Shown in pieces: positions 48,455-57,311 of a stretch of DNA of 64,000 nucleotides. Under the pieces are notes generated by a model that saw nothing but the letters and a program-made list of their open reading frames with translations, had not been told where the DNA came from and did not search any database. How positions within the stretch are numbered: the stretch's first letter is position 1; every line of letters starts with the position of its first letter. Origin of the DNA: Streptomyces griseiscabiei (GTDB lineage Bacteria; Actinomycetota; Actinomycetes; Streptomycetales; Streptomycetaceae); assembly GCF_020010925.1 (NCBI RefSeq), contig NZ_JAGJBZ010000002.1, positions 434,001 through 498,000 of the forward strand, read 5' to 3'. A program made the position numbers and the translations under genes.

Positions 48455-49101
48455 AGCTTCTCCTCCGAGGCCTGGACGTACACCGCACCACTGCCGCTCA
48501 GCTCCAGCTGGAACGCCTCGCCGGAGCCCCGGCCCACCATGTCGCGCCAGCCGAGCGCGGTGGAGAGCTTGTTGCGTACGTCGCCGTGGTGCGCCACGTA
48601 CGCCTGCGGGTCCACATGGACCGGGCGCTGGGGGATGATCGGGACCTCGATGACCCCGCCGTGCGCCATGACCGCGACCGCGCCGTGGCCCTTCAGGGTG
48701 GTGGTGAACAGGCCCTGGCCCGTCACCTGGCCCCGGACCATGCCCATGACGCCGCCCTGCGAGCCCATGAACATCGTGCCCTGCTGGAGGGTGCCGTCGA
48801 AGGCCAGCAGCCGGTCGGCCTCGACGTAGAGCGTCTCGCCGGTCAGATTGATCACCTGGATGTGGTGACCGCCGTGCCCGAACAGGACCGTGCCGCTGCC
48901 CTCGACGGTCATCAGCGGGGTCGCCTCGCCCGCCACCCGGCGGCCGATCATCGAGGCGATACCGCCCTGGCCGCCCTGCATGTTGGGCGTGAAGGAGACC
49001 TCGCCCTTGTAGGCGAGCATCGCGCCGCGCTGGCTGAACAGCCGCTGGCCCGGCATCACCGTCGCCTCGATCATCTTCGAGTTGATCTCACGGAAGGCCA
49101 T
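48451..49101 (-). CDS. AIM24 family protein, second of three
   Basis: Protein of 216 residues with the same architecture: RGAMLAYKGEVSFTPN, MTVEGSGTVLFGHGGHHIQVINL, GLFTTTLKGHGAVAVMAHGG and a C-terminal FQLELSGSGAVYVQASEE. The yeast relative Aim24 is a mitochondrial inner-membrane organiser; bacterial members have no settled role. It lies one base after the stop of the first AIM24 gene and overlaps the third, so the three form one operon. Confidence 0.87.
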   Translation of the reverse strand: MAFREINSKMIEATVMPGQRLFSQRGAMLAYKGEVSFTPNMQGGQGGIASMIGRRVAGEATPLMTVEGSGTVLFGHGGHHIQVINLTGETLYVEADRLLAFDGTLQQGTMFMGSQGGVMGMVRGQVTGQGLFTTTLKGHGAVAVMAHGGVIEVPIIPQRPVHVDPQAYVAHHGDVRNKLSTALGWRDMVGRGSGEAFQLELSGSGAVYVQASEEKL

Positions 49102-49102
49102 G

Positions 49103-49735
49103 TCAGACGTCTCCCGCCACCGTGTTGCGCTCGCTGGGCTGGACGTAGACGAGTCCGTCGCCCTCGAAGCGGATCTGGAAGGCCTCGCCGCCGCCCTCGC
49201 CCATGAACGTGCGGAACGTCACACCGGACTGGAAGGACTGCTGGAGGTTGCCCTGGTGCGCGATGTACGCCCCCGGGTCCACCGTCAGCGGGTACTGGTG
49301 ACTCACCCGCAGCACCACCGCCGGGCCGTCGGACATGATCGCCGCCTGGCCGTGGCCCTCGATGGTCGTGGTGAACAGGCCGTTGCCCTGGGTCGCGCCG
49401 CGCAGCCCCGTGAAGCTGGTGCCCGTGCGCAGCCCGGAGTCCGTCGCGAGCAGATTGCTCGACTCCACGTACAGCTTGTCCCCCTGAAGACTCACGAGGT
49501 TGATCTCGGAAGCCCGGTCCGCGAACCAGCAGGTCCCTTGCCCCGTCACCTCCATCAACGTCATCTGCTCACCCGTGAGGCGCCGCGTCACCATCCCACG
49601 CAGGCCCTCTCCACCGCCGCTCAGCTTCTTGAACGACATCTGACCGTCGTACGCGACCATCGAGCCGTTCTTCGCCTTCACGGCGTCCCCGGTCATGTCG
49701 ACGGCCAGCACTTTGCTGCCTTGAAGTCGGAACAT
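49103..49735 (-). CDS. AIM24 family protein, first of three
   Basis: Protein of 210 residues, first of the operon: GSMVAYDGQMSFKKLSGGGEG, MEVTGQGTCWFADRASEINLVSL, GLFTTTIEGHGQAAIMSDG and FQIRFEGDGLVYVQPSER. The ATG at 49735 is preferred; a GTG two codons earlier is possible, and neither has a clear ribosome binding site. The three paralogues may assemble into a heteromer, as their folds suggest (inference). Confidence 0.86.
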   Translation of the reverse strand: MFRLQGSKVLAVDMTGDAVKAKNGSMVAYDGQMSFKKLSGGGEGLRGMVTRRLTGEQMTLMEVTGQGTCWFADRASEINLVSLQGDKLYVESSNLLATDSGLRTGTSFTGLRGATQGNGLFTTTIEGHGQAAIMSDGPAVVLRVSHQYPLTVDPGAYIAHQGNLQQSFQSGVTFRTFMGEGGGEAFQIRFEGDGLVYVQPSERNTVAGDV

Positions 49736-49926
49736 TGCCACGGGAGGACGGTAACCGGCAGATGCCCGGACAGGACAGGGCCCAGAGGTGGATCTCGACC
49801 CTGAAGGGACCCCTAGGGCCGTCCGAAGGTTGACGGATGCCAGAATGGGCGGCGCTTGTGCTTCCGTTCACAAAGATCGACCAGCGGTGCGACCGATCGC
49901 TCCGCCGACCCCACCGAAGGTGACCC

Positions 49927-50286
49927 GTGGACATAAAGACCGCCTCCGCCCTCCGCCGCCTGCGCCTCGTCTCCGCCCCCGAGGCCGTCTCCTTCCTGCT
50001 GCTGCTCGTCTGCTCGGTGCTGAAGCGGACGACGGAGTTCAACGCGGTGCCGGTGATGGGCTGGGTCCACGCCATCCTCTTCATCCTGTACCTGGTCTTC
50101 TGGGCCGACGCCTGGAACCGCGCCAAGTGGTCCCTGAAGACCGCCGTGCTGTACTTCGCCCTCGCCGTCCTGCCCGCCGGCGGGTTCTTCGCCGAGCGCA
50201 AGCTGCGCCGCGAGGCCGAGGACGCGGTCGGCGCGACCTTCGCGTCCGCCGCCGACGACGCGAACGAAGGGGCCGTGAAAGCGTGA
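49927..50286 (+). CDS. DUF3817 membrane protein, copy 1
   Basis: Small membrane protein of 119 residues with three hydrophobic helices; the conserved [15 protein letters not shown] and [16 protein letters not shown] segments define DUF3817. Function unknown. GAAGGTGA precedes the GTG start. It overlaps the thiamine-binding protein gene by four bases. A second DUF3817 gene lies at 57312. Confidence 0.88.
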   Translation: MDIKTASALRRLRLVSAPEAVSFLLLLVCSVLKRTTEFNAVPVMGWVHAILFILYLVFWADAWNRAKWSLKTAVLYFALAVLPAGGFFAERKLRREAEDAVGATFASAADDANEGAVKA

Positions 50287-50576
50287 TCGTCGCCTTCTCC
50301 GTGACCCCGCTCGGCGTCGGTGAGGACGTCGGCGAGTACGTCGCCGACGCCGTACGCGTCGTCCGTGAATCGGGTCTGCCGAACCGCACCGACGCCATGT
50401 TCACCTCGATCGAGGGCGACTGGGACGAGGTGATGGACGTCGTACGGCGGGCCGTCGCCGCCGTCGAGGAACGCGCGCCCCGCGTCTCCCTCGTCCTCAA
50501 GGCCGACATCCGCCCCGGTGTCACGGACGGCCTCACCTCCAAGGTGGAGACGGTGGAGCGCCACCTGAACGCGTAG
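50283..50576 (+). CDS. MTH1187 family thiamine-binding protein
   Basis: Ferredoxin-fold protein of 97 residues, recognised by [22 protein letters not shown] at the start and [27 protein letters not shown] at the end. Family members bind thiamine or its intermediates and assemble as tetramers. The GTG start overlaps the stop of the DUF3817 gene, hinting that the membrane protein could work with it, perhaps in thiamine uptake (inference). Confidence 0.9.
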   Translation: MIVAFSVTPLGVGEDVGEYVADAVRVVRESGLPNRTDAMFTSIEGDWDEVMDVVRRAVAAVEERAPRVSLVLKADIRPGVTDGLTSKVETVERHLNA

Positions 50577-50599
50577 CCGCGAGCCCCGCGCGGCGCGGA

Positions 50600-50627
50600 G
50601 AACCCCGGTCCTCATGGGCCGGGGTTC
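50600..50627 (+). terminator. Stem-loop after the thiamine-binding gene
   Basis: GAACCCCGGTCC (50600-50611) pairs with GGGCCGGGGTTC (50616-50627), one G-T pair, followed by CTTTCG. Confidence 0.75.
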
Positions 50628-50641
50628 TTTCGCGCCCGATG

Positions 50642-50701
50642 TTTGAGCGGTCGCTCAAATCGGTGTACCGTCTGGAACATGCGGGTTGAGCACTCGCTCA
50701 A
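50642..50701 (+). promoter_or_regulatory. Promoter with two TTGAGCG palindromic operators
   Basis: Operator 1, TTTGAGCGGTCGCTCAAA (50642-50659), is a perfect 18-bp palindrome; operator 2, TTGAGCACTCGCTCAA (50686-50701), matches with one mismatch. TTGAGC (50643-50648) and TACCGT (50666-50671) form a -35/-10 pair with a 17-base spacer, so operator 1 covers the -35 element. The TetR gene at the end of this operon is the obvious candidate repressor. Confidence 0.8.
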
Positions 50702-50728
50702 AAACATCGCCGACCTGGGGGAACGCGC

Positions 50729-51466
50729 ATGAGGCTCTATGTCGAGGCACGGATACGGGCGGATCTGGACGACCTGTGGGCTTGCACTCAGGAACCCTCC
50801 CTCCATCAGCGCTGGGACCTCCGCTTCACCGAGATCGACCACCTCGCGCGCGTGGAGGGCGAACCGCGGCGCTTTTGGTACGCCACCCGCGTCCTGCCCG
50901 GTCTGACGATCGCCGGGACCGGGATCTCGGCCGGCGAGAAGGAGCGCCCGGACGGCACCCGGACCTCGGCCCTGCGGTTCGCCTCGCCGCACCCCCTGTC
51001 CCTGCTCGCCGAGGGCAGCGGCTACTGGCGTTACGTACCGGACGGCGAGGGGATCCGCTTTCTCACCGGCTACGACTACCGCCCCCGCTGGGGCCGCCCC
51101 GGCGCGCTCGCCGACCGGCTGCTGTTCCGCCCGCTCATGGGCTGGGCCACGGCCTGGTCCTTCGACCGCCTCCGGCTGTGGCTGGAGCGGGACATCACCC
51201 CCGAAGAGGCCCTGCGCCGCTGGATCGCCGAGGCGGCCGTACGGGCGCTGACGGTCGTGGCCGCCTGCGCGGGGCCGGCGTACGGGGCGCTGGTGGACCC
51301 GGCGGGCGTGCTCGCCCCGCTGGCGCTGTTCGCGACGCCCGTGGCGGCGGTGCCGGCCGCGCTGATCGTGCCGCCGCTGCCCGGCACGCCCTCAGCACGC
51401 CGCTGTCTGCGGACACCGCCGCCACGCGCGCGTGCGCCCCGGCTGCTCGCGACGCTGAAGGGATGA
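50729..51466 (+). CDS. SRPBCC-like protein with C-terminal membrane segment
   Basis: Protein of 245 residues. The first 165 or so look like a START/SRPBCC lipid- or ligand-binding fold (RLYVEARIRADLDDLWACTQEPSLHQRWDLRF; the Phe/Trp-rich helix near the end). The C-terminal part is hydrophobic (AALRALTVVAACAGPAYGALV and LAPLALFATPVAAVPAALIVPP), a likely membrane anchor. It is the first gene of a three-gene operon and its stop overlaps the next start (ATGA). Confidence 0.8.
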   Translation: MRLYVEARIRADLDDLWACTQEPSLHQRWDLRFTEIDHLARVEGEPRRFWYATRVLPGLTIAGTGISAGEKERPDGTRTSALRFASPHPLSLLAEGSGYWRYVPDGEGIRFLTGYDYRPRWGRPGALADRLLFRPLMGWATAWSFDRLRLWLERDITPEEALRRWIAEAAVRALTVVAACAGPAYGALVDPAGVLAPLALFATPVAAVPAALIVPPLPGTPSARRCLRTPPPRARAPRLLATLKG

Positions 51467-52182
51467 CTGGCATGGACGACGACAGGACGCCGGGGTCCGC
51501 TCCGGCTTCGATCTTCCGTACGGTCATGGGCGCCGACTTCGAGCGGCTGCACCCCGAGCTGCGCCGCCGGTTCTCGGTCGGGCTCGCGAGCGGGGAGGCC
51601 TGTACCGGCCGGGGCACGATGGACCGCGTCTGGCACGGGCGGGGGCTGGTCAAGCCGTTCCTCGCGCTGGGCGGCACCCGGAACATCCTCGTCCCGCGCG
51701 AGGGGCGGGACGTCCCCTTCACCATCGAGAACGTGCCGTACACCGACGGCTTCGGCCGTGAGACGGTGACCTTCGTGCGTACCTTCGATCTGCCCGGCCG
51801 GGCCCACCGGTTCGACGCCCAGATGGTGCTGAGCCCCAAGGGCGACCGCGTCCTCGACTACCTCGGGACCCACCAGCACCTCGCCAGCGAGCTGTACTTC
51901 GGCGCGGAGCCCGACGGGTCGCTGCTGATCCGCTCCGGTGAACACCGCTTCCGGGAGGGCCCGGTCGACGTCCGGGTCCCCGAACTCATCGGCGGGGAGG
52001 CGGAGGTGCGGGAGCGGTTCGACGAACGGACCGGGCGCTTCCGGATCCGGGTGCGGGTGGTGAACCGGCGCTTCGGGCCGGTCTTCGGCTACGAGGGCTC
52101 CTTCACCGCGTCGTACGACGACGTCCGGGTGCGCGGCGTGCGGACCGGGCTGCGGCCGGTCCGTGAGGAGGCGCGGGCGTGA
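51463..52182 (+). CDS. DUF4166 domain protein
   Basis: Protein of 239 residues matching DUF4166: SIFRTVMGADFERLHPELRRRFSVGL at the start, DVPFTIENVPYTDGFGRETVTFVRTF in the middle and RVVNRRFGPVFGYEGSFTA near the end. The family is uncharacterised and is often found next to SRPBCC or NAD-dependent epimerase genes. It overlaps both neighbours by four bases, so all three proteins are probably made together. Confidence 0.85.
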   Translation: MTGMDDDRTPGSAPASIFRTVMGADFERLHPELRRRFSVGLASGEACTGRGTMDRVWHGRGLVKPFLALGGTRNILVPREGRDVPFTIENVPYTDGFGRETVTFVRTFDLPGRAHRFDAQMVLSPKGDRVLDYLGTHQHLASELYFGAEPDGSLLIRSGEHRFREGPVDVRVPELIGGEAEVRERFDERTGRFRIRVRVVNRRFGPVFGYEGSFTASYDDVRVRGVRTGLRPVREEARA

Positions 52183-52811
52183 GCGAGGCGACTCGGGTGA
52201 AGCTGCTGGAGGGCGCGCTGCGGACGCTCGTGGAGCAGGGGATCGCCAAGACGTCCGCCCGTTCGATCGCCACCACCGCCGGGGTGAACCAGGCGCTCGT
52301 CTTCTACCACTTCGGGTCCGTGGACGAACTCCTCGCGGCGGCCTGCCGGTACGGGGCGGAGCACCGGGTCGCCCGCCATCGGGAGCGGCTCGCGGCCGTC
52401 ACCTCGCTCTCCGAACTGCTGGCCTTCGGGCGGGAGATGCACGAGGAGGAGCGGGCGGCGGGGCAGGTGGCCGTGCTGGGGCAGTTGCTCGCGGGAGCGC
52501 AGACCCAGCCGAGGCTGGCGACCGCGACGGCGGCGGGGCTGGAGCTGTGGATCGACGAGGTGGAAGGGGTGCTGGGGCGGGTGCTGGCGGACTCACCGGT
52601 GGGCGAGTTCGTCGATGTGCGGGGGTTGGCGCGGGCCGTGGCGGCCTCGTTCGTGGGGCTGGAGCTGTACGAGGGCGTCGATCCGGCAGGGGCGGGGGCG
52701 GCACTGGGAGCGCTCGAACAGCTGGGCGTGCTGGTGGCGGCGCTCGACGGGCTGGGGAGTGTGGCGCAGCGGGCGGTTCGGCATCAGCTGCGGAAGACGG
52801 TCGGCCGCTGA
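52179..52811 (+). CDS. TetR family regulator closing the SRPBCC-DUF4166 operon
   Basis: Protein of 210 residues with an N-terminal TetR helix-turn-helix (VKLLEGALRTLVEQGIAKTSARSIATTAGVNQALVFYHFGS). The C-terminal ligand domain is rich in Ala, Gly and Leu. It probably represses its own operon through the two palindromes at 50642-50701. The start overlaps the DUF4166 stop. Confidence 0.9.
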   Translation: MSEATRVKLLEGALRTLVEQGIAKTSARSIATTAGVNQALVFYHFGSVDELLAAACRYGAEHRVARHRERLAAVTSLSELLAFGREMHEEERAAGQVAVLGQLLAGAQTQPRLATATAAGLELWIDEVEGVLGRVLADSPVGEFVDVRGLARAVAASFVGLELYEGVDPAGAGAALGALEQLGVLVAALDGLGSVAQRAVRHQLRKTVGR

Positions 52812-52824
52812 GGGGTTCTTCTCG

Positions 52825-52839
52825 CGAACCAGCGGTTCG
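52825..52839. promoter_or_regulatory. Short perfect inverted repeat upstream of the glycosyltransferase gene
   Basis: CGAACC-AGC-GGTTCG lies 14 bases after the TetR stop and about 90 bases before the glycosyltransferase start. It could be an operator or a weak terminator; the sequence does not decide. Confidence 0.4.
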
Positions 52840-52928
52840 TCTCTCCCGTTCGGGCTAACGCGGTTGGACGTACCACCCGATCGGCCCTTTCGTGGACGTA
52901 TCGACTCGTTCGATCGCTGGAGGGCGCC

Positions 52929-54683
52929 GTGAGGCTGGAGGGATACGACTACGACACGTACAGCAGACTCGCCGGACCGCTCACGGAGGTCACCGGGCCG
53001 GCGTACCGGGTGCGGTACCGCAGGCTCCTCGCGAAGGAGCCGCATCGCATACGGGCCGTCCTTCTGATGACGCTGGCGCCCCTGCTGACCGGCGCCCTGC
53101 TCGTCTATCTGGTCTGGCCCAGCCACTGGGTGGAGCGCACGGGCGGGGCGACCTGGCTCGTGGCGCTCGACCTCACCATGCTGGTCGCCATCGGGCTGAT
53201 CGAGCTGTTCATGCTGGTCAACGTCGTCTCCATCGCCCACGCCACGATGGTCGCCCGCGATCCCGTCCCCGTGGTCCCCGAGCCCGGCATACGCGTCGCC
53301 TTCCTCACCACCTACGTCCCCGGCAAGGAACCCCTCGCCATGGTCCGGGCCACCCTGGAGGGCGCCACCCGGCTCCGGCACGACGGCCCGCTCGACGTCT
53401 GGCTCCTGGACGAGGGCGACGACGACCGGGCCAAGGCCCTCTGCGCGGAACTCGGCGTCCGGCACTTCACCCGCCGCGGGGTGCCCGAGTGGAACCGTCC
53501 CCGGGGCGCCCACAAGGCCCGCACCAAGCACGGCAACTACAACGCCTGGATCGCCGAGCACGGCGACACCTACGCGTTCTTCGCCTCCGTCGACACCGAC
53601 CACGTCCCCCTTCCCGCGTTCCTGGAGCGGATGCTGGGGTACTTCCGCGACCCGGACGTCGCCTTCGTCGTCGGCCCGCAGGTGTACGGGAACTACGTCA
53701 CCGCCGTCACCAAGGCGGCGGAGTCGCAGCAGTTCCTCTTCCACGCCCTCATCCAGCGCGCGGGCAACCGCTATCGCGCCCCCATGTTCGTCGGCACCAA
53801 CAACGTCGTACGCGTCGCGGCCCTGCGGCAGATCGGCGGGCTGTACGACTCCATCACCGAGGACATGGCCACCGGCTTCGAACTGCACCGGCACCGCAAC
53901 CCGGCGACGGGACGGCACTGGCGGTCCGTGTACACGCCCGACGTGCTCGCCGTCGGGGAGGGCCCGGCGTCCTGGACCGACTTCTTCGCCCAGCAGACGC
54001 GCTGGTCGCGCGGGACGTACGAGACGCTGTTCAAGCAGTACTGGAAGGCGCCCTTCACGATGCCGCCGGGGCGGCTGTTCTCGTACACGCTGATGCTCGT
54101 CTACTACCCGATGACGGCCCTCAACTGGCTGCTGGGCATCGTCAGTTGTGTGCTGTTCCTGTGGTTCGGGGCGTCCGGGACGCAGGTCGCCGCCTCCGTG
54201 TGGCTGATGCTGTACAGCGACGCGGCGGCGCTCCAGGTGGGGCTGTACCTGTGGAACCGCAGACACAACGTCTCCCCGCACGAGCCGCGGGGGTCGGGCG
54301 GACTCGCCGGGATGGCGATGTCGGCGCTCTCCGCGCCCGTCTATCTGAAGTCCCTGGGGGCCGCGCTGCTCCGGCTGCCCTGCCGTTTCGTGGTCACGCC
54401 GAAAGGCGGTGGCGTGAGCGTCGACCGGCTGTCGACCTTCCGGATCCATCTCTTCTGGGCGGCCGTGCTCGCCTCGTCGCTGACCGCGTCGTTCTTTCTC
54501 GGCCACACCCATGCGGCCATGCGCACCTGGGCCGTCCTCGCCCTGCTGATCTCGCTCGCGCCCGTCGGGGTGTGGGCGGGCACCCGGTTCGCCGCCGGCC
54601 GACAGCCTGTCGCGGCCACCGCCGCGGCCTCGCCCACGACTCCCGCCCCCTCTGTCTCCGGGACCACGACGGGAGGCAACTAG
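52929..54683 (+). CDS. Cellulose-synthase-like family 2 glycosyltransferase (CslA-like)
   Basis: Processive membrane glycosyltransferase of 584 residues. Two N-terminal helices (about 45-62 and 77-100) precede the catalytic domain with Asp161 (LLDEGDDD), the DxD motif (Asp222-Asp224, SVDTDHV), the TED motif (310-312) and QQTRW (355-359), the full beta-glycan synthase set. Further C-terminal helices (about 370-395, 400-420 and beyond 500) complete the pore. It is followed two bases later by a GlxA-like oxidase gene, the same pairing as the cslA-glxA locus that deposits a glycan at Streptomyces hyphal tips. Substrate likely UDP-Glc or UDP-GlcNAc (inference). Confidence 0.9.
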   Translation: MRLEGYDYDTYSRLAGPLTEVTGPAYRVRYRRLLAKEPHRIRAVLLMTLAPLLTGALLVYLVWPSHWVERTGGATWLVALDLTMLVAIGLIELFMLVNVVSIAHATMVARDPVPVVPEPGIRVAFLTTYVPGKEPLAMVRATLEGATRLRHDGPLDVWLLDEGDDDRAKALCAELGVRHFTRRGVPEWNRPRGAHKARTKHGNYNAWIAEHGDTYAFFASVDTDHVPLPAFLERMLGYFRDPDVAFVVGPQVYGNYVTAVTKAAESQQFLFHALIQRAGNRYRAPMFVGTNNVVRVAALRQIGGLYDSITEDMATGFELHRHRNPATGRHWRSVYTPDVLAVGEGPASWTDFFAQQTRWSRGTYETLFKQYWKAPFTMPPGRLFSYTLMLVYYPMTALNWLLGIVSCVLFLWFGASGTQVAASVWLMLYSDAAALQVGLYLWNRRHNVSPHEPRGSGGLAGMAMSALSAPVYLKSLGAALLRLPCRFVVTPKGGGVSVDRLSTFRIHLFWAAVLASSLTASFFLGHTHAAMRTWAVLALLISLAPVGVWAGTRFAAGRQPVAATAAASPTTPAPSVSGTTTGGN

Positions 54684-54685
54684 CC

Positions 54686-56656
54686 ATGGGCGGGAAGCCT
54701 CTGGCCGACAGGCTGTCGGGCCGGACCAGGAAGTACCTGCTCGGGATCGGTGCCCTCGTGCTGCTCGCCGGGCTCAACGCGCCGGCCGCCATCGGGTTCG
54801 CGCGGGAGCGGTACCACGCCTGGAAGATCGCACAGCCGGGGTACCGGGCCGCCTACGGCTCGTGGAGCGAGGTCGCCATCCCGGAGGCGTTCCGGACGAA
54901 CGCCATCCACGCGGCCCTGCTGCACACCGGCAAGGTGCTGATCGTCGCCGGGTCGGGCAACGAGCAGAAGAAGTTCGACCGGGGCTCCTTCGACACCGTG
55001 CTGTGGGACCCGGTGCGCAACACGTACAAGCGGATCCCGACCCCCGTCGACTTCTTCTGCGCCGGACACGCCCAACTCCCCGACGGGCGCCTGCTGGTGG
55101 CCGGCGGCACCGCCCGCTACGAGCTGCTGGAGGGCGAGGTCGAGCGGGCCGGCGGCGGTATGCGGGTGAAGAACGAGAGCCCCGACAAGGCGGTGGTCCT
55201 GAAGAAGGGGACCCGCTTCCGCTCGCCGTCCGGCGTCGAGTACGTCAGCCGCTTCGACGTCACCGTGCCGAAGGCGAAGCGGGACTTCGACATCGACTAC
55301 GACCCGGCCGGTGTCATGCGGCCCTGGAGGACGAAGGTGGTCGCGAGCGAGGCCCGGGTCTTCGTGGAGGCGGTGGAGAAGGGCGCGGGGTCCGTCACAC
55401 CCGGGCGGGCCCAGTACGAGATCGTCGGGCTGGCGGGCGAGGACGCGGACAACACGTACGGCCTCGCCGAGAAGATCACCCTGGACAAGCAGGACTTCCA
55501 GGGGATCAGGGAGGCGTACGAGTTCGACCCGGTGGCCGAGCGGTATGTGCCGGTGGCGCCGATGGCGAAGGCCCGCTGGTACCCGACGCTCGTCGGCCTG
55601 GCGGACGGGCGGGTGCTGGCGGTCTCCGGGCTGGACGACGTGGGGGTCGTCGACCCCGGGGACAACGAGATCTACGACCCGCGGACGAAGAAGTGGAAGC
55701 CCGGCCCGAAGCGGTACTTCCCCACCTACCCGGCCCTCTTCCTCACCCGGGGCGGGAAGCTGTTCTACCCGGCCTCCAACGCGGGGTACGGACCCGACGA
55801 CCTCGGCCGCGCGCCCGGCATCTGGGATCTGCGGACGAACACCTTCGAGAAGGTCCCGGGCCTGACCGATCCCGACCGGACGGAGACCTCGGCGTCCGTG
55901 CTGCTGCCGCCCGCGCAGGACCAGAAGGTGATGGTCCTCGGCGGCGGCGGGGTCGGCGAGTCCCGGAAGTCGACCTCGCGCACGGCCGTCATCGACCTGA
56001 AGAAGGAGAACCCGGCCTTCGTCGACGGCCCCGACCTGCCCCAGGGCACCCGCTATCTGAACAGCGTGCTCATGCCCGACGACACCGTCTTCACCTCCAA
56101 CGGCTCCCGCGACTACCGGGGCCGCAGCGGCAGCAACATCCTCAAGGCGCAGTTCTACGACCCGCGTTCCAACTCCTTCCAGGGCGCCGCCGCCCCCAGG
56201 GTCGGCCGCAACTACCACTCCGAGGCGCTGCTGCTGCCCGACGGACGGATCGCCACCTTCGGCTCCGACCCGCTCTACGACGACCGGCGGAACACCAAGT
56301 TGGGCCACTTCGAGCAGCGCATGGAGATCTTCACGCCGCCGCTGCTGCACAAGTACGGCGCGAAGCGGCCCGTGCTCGGCGACGGGCCCGAGGAGACCGA
56401 CGCCAAGGGCCGCGCCACCTTCGCCACGGCCCATCCCGAACGGGTCGCCGCCGCGCGGCTGATGCGGCCCAGCGCGGTCACCCACAGCACGGACGTCGAG
56501 CAGCGGTCCATCGCGCTGGAGGTGACGCGGACCCGAGACTCGGTCACCGTCGACGTACCGGACGACCGGACCCTCGTACCGCCCGGCTGGTACATGCTCT
56601 TCGTGACGGACGCGGAGGGGACGCCGTCGAAGGCGAAGTGGGTCCAGGTGAGATGA
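54686..56656 (+). CDS. GlxA-like copper radical oxidase, membrane-anchored
   Basis: Galactose-oxidase-family protein of 656 residues. One N-terminal anchor helix (about 17-36) places the body outside the cell. A seven-bladed kelch fold follows, then a C-terminal immunoglobulin-like domain. Copper and radical residues match GlxA: Cys125 (FFCAGHAQL), Trp298-Tyr299 (ARWYPTL), Tyr510-His511 (RNYHSEALL) and His600 (AVTHSTDVEQRS). GlxA proteins oxidise terminal sugars of a tip glycan made by CslA and need copper delivery. No CslZ-type hydrolase gene is next to the pair here. Confidence 0.92.
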   Translation: MGGKPLADRLSGRTRKYLLGIGALVLLAGLNAPAAIGFARERYHAWKIAQPGYRAAYGSWSEVAIPEAFRTNAIHAALLHTGKVLIVAGSGNEQKKFDRGSFDTVLWDPVRNTYKRIPTPVDFFCAGHAQLPDGRLLVAGGTARYELLEGEVERAGGGMRVKNESPDKAVVLKKGTRFRSPSGVEYVSRFDVTVPKAKRDFDIDYDPAGVMRPWRTKVVASEARVFVEAVEKGAGSVTPGRAQYEIVGLAGEDADNTYGLAEKITLDKQDFQGIREAYEFDPVAERYVPVAPMAKARWYPTLVGLADGRVLAVSGLDDVGVVDPGDNEIYDPRTKKWKPGPKRYFPTYPALFLTRGGKLFYPASNAGYGPDDLGRAPGIWDLRTNTFEKVPGLTDPDRTETSASVLLPPAQDQKVMVLGGGGVGESRKSTSRTAVIDLKKENPAFVDGPDLPQGTRYLNSVLMPDDTVFTSNGSRDYRGRSGSNILKAQFYDPRSNSFQGAAAPRVGRNYHSEALLLPDGRIATFGSDPLYDDRRNTKLGHFEQRMEIFTPPLLHKYGAKRPVLGDGPEETDAKGRATFATAHPERVAAARLMRPSAVTHSTDVEQRSIALEVTRTRDSVTVDVPDDRTLVPPGWYMLFVTDAEGTPSKAKWVQVR

Positions 56657-56708
56657 GACGCGGCAGGGGGCGTGCCGGGCGGCGTCGATATCGAAACGCG
56701 AGACAGGG

Positions 56709-56737
56709 CTGACCGGCATGTGACCGGCCGGTAAGGT
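56709..56737 (+). promoter_or_regulatory. Promoter of the MarR gene with an internal palindrome
   Basis: CTGACC (56709-56714) and TAAGGT (56732-56737) are 17 bases apart; the GTG start lies seven bases beyond the -10, so the transcript is probably leaderless. The perfect palindrome ACCGGCCGGT (56723-56732) abuts the -10 and is a candidate operator. Confidence 0.6.
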
Positions 56738-56744
56738 CGATGCC

Positions 56745-57254
56745 GTGCCGAAGCCGCTCAGCCTCTCCTTCGACCCCATCTCGCGCGCCGACGAGCACTG
56801 GAAGCAGCGCTGGGGAAACGTCCCGTCCATGGCCGCGATCACCTCGATCATGCGTGCCCAGCAGATCCTGCTGGCGGAGGTCGACGCGGTGGTCAAGCCG
56901 TACGGCCTGACGTTCGCGCGCTACGAGGCCCTGGTGCTGCTCACCTTCTCCCAGAAGGGCGAGCTGCCGATGTCCAAGATCGGCGAGCGGCTGATGGTGC
57001 ATCCCACGTCCGTGACCAACACGGTCGACCGCCTGGTCAGATCGGGCCTCGTCGACAAACGCCCCAACCCCAACGACGGCCGCGGCACCCTCGCCTCCAT
57101 CACCGACAAGGGCCGCGAGGTCTGCGACGCCGCCACCCGCGACCTCATGTCCATGGACTTCGGGCTCGGCACCTACGACGCCGAGGAGTGCGCGGAGATC
57201 TTCGCGATGCTCCGGCCGCTGCGGGTGGCGGCGGGGGACTTCGAGGAGGGGTGA
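56745..57254 (+). CDS. MarR family transcriptional regulator
   Basis: Winged-helix regulator of 169 residues with recognition segment MSKIGERLMVHPTSVTNTVDRLVRSGLVDKRPNPNDGRGTLASIT. No ribosome binding site precedes its GTG start. A DUF3817 gene follows after 57 bases and icmA after that, so it may govern membrane or acyl-CoA functions in this stretch (inference). Relatives from this position in Streptomyces are conserved. Confidence 0.9.
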   Translation: MPKPLSLSFDPISRADEHWKQRWGNVPSMAAITSIMRAQQILLAEVDAVVKPYGLTFARYEALVLLTFSQKGELPMSKIGERLMVHPTSVTNTVDRLVRSGLVDKRPNPNDGRGTLASITDKGREVCDAATRDLMSMDFGLGTYDAEECAEIFAMLRPLRVAAGDFEEG

Positions 57255-57311
57255 CGGCGGCCCCCAGGGGTGCGCGAAGATCGTGCGAAACCCGTGGTTA
57301 CGCTCGTACCC

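Noticed and set aside
52929..54683. Annotation of the glycosyltransferase as a bona fide cellulose synthase
   Set aside because: Catalytic motifs support only a processive beta-glycan synthase; no PilZ domain, BcsB or other Bcs partners are present.
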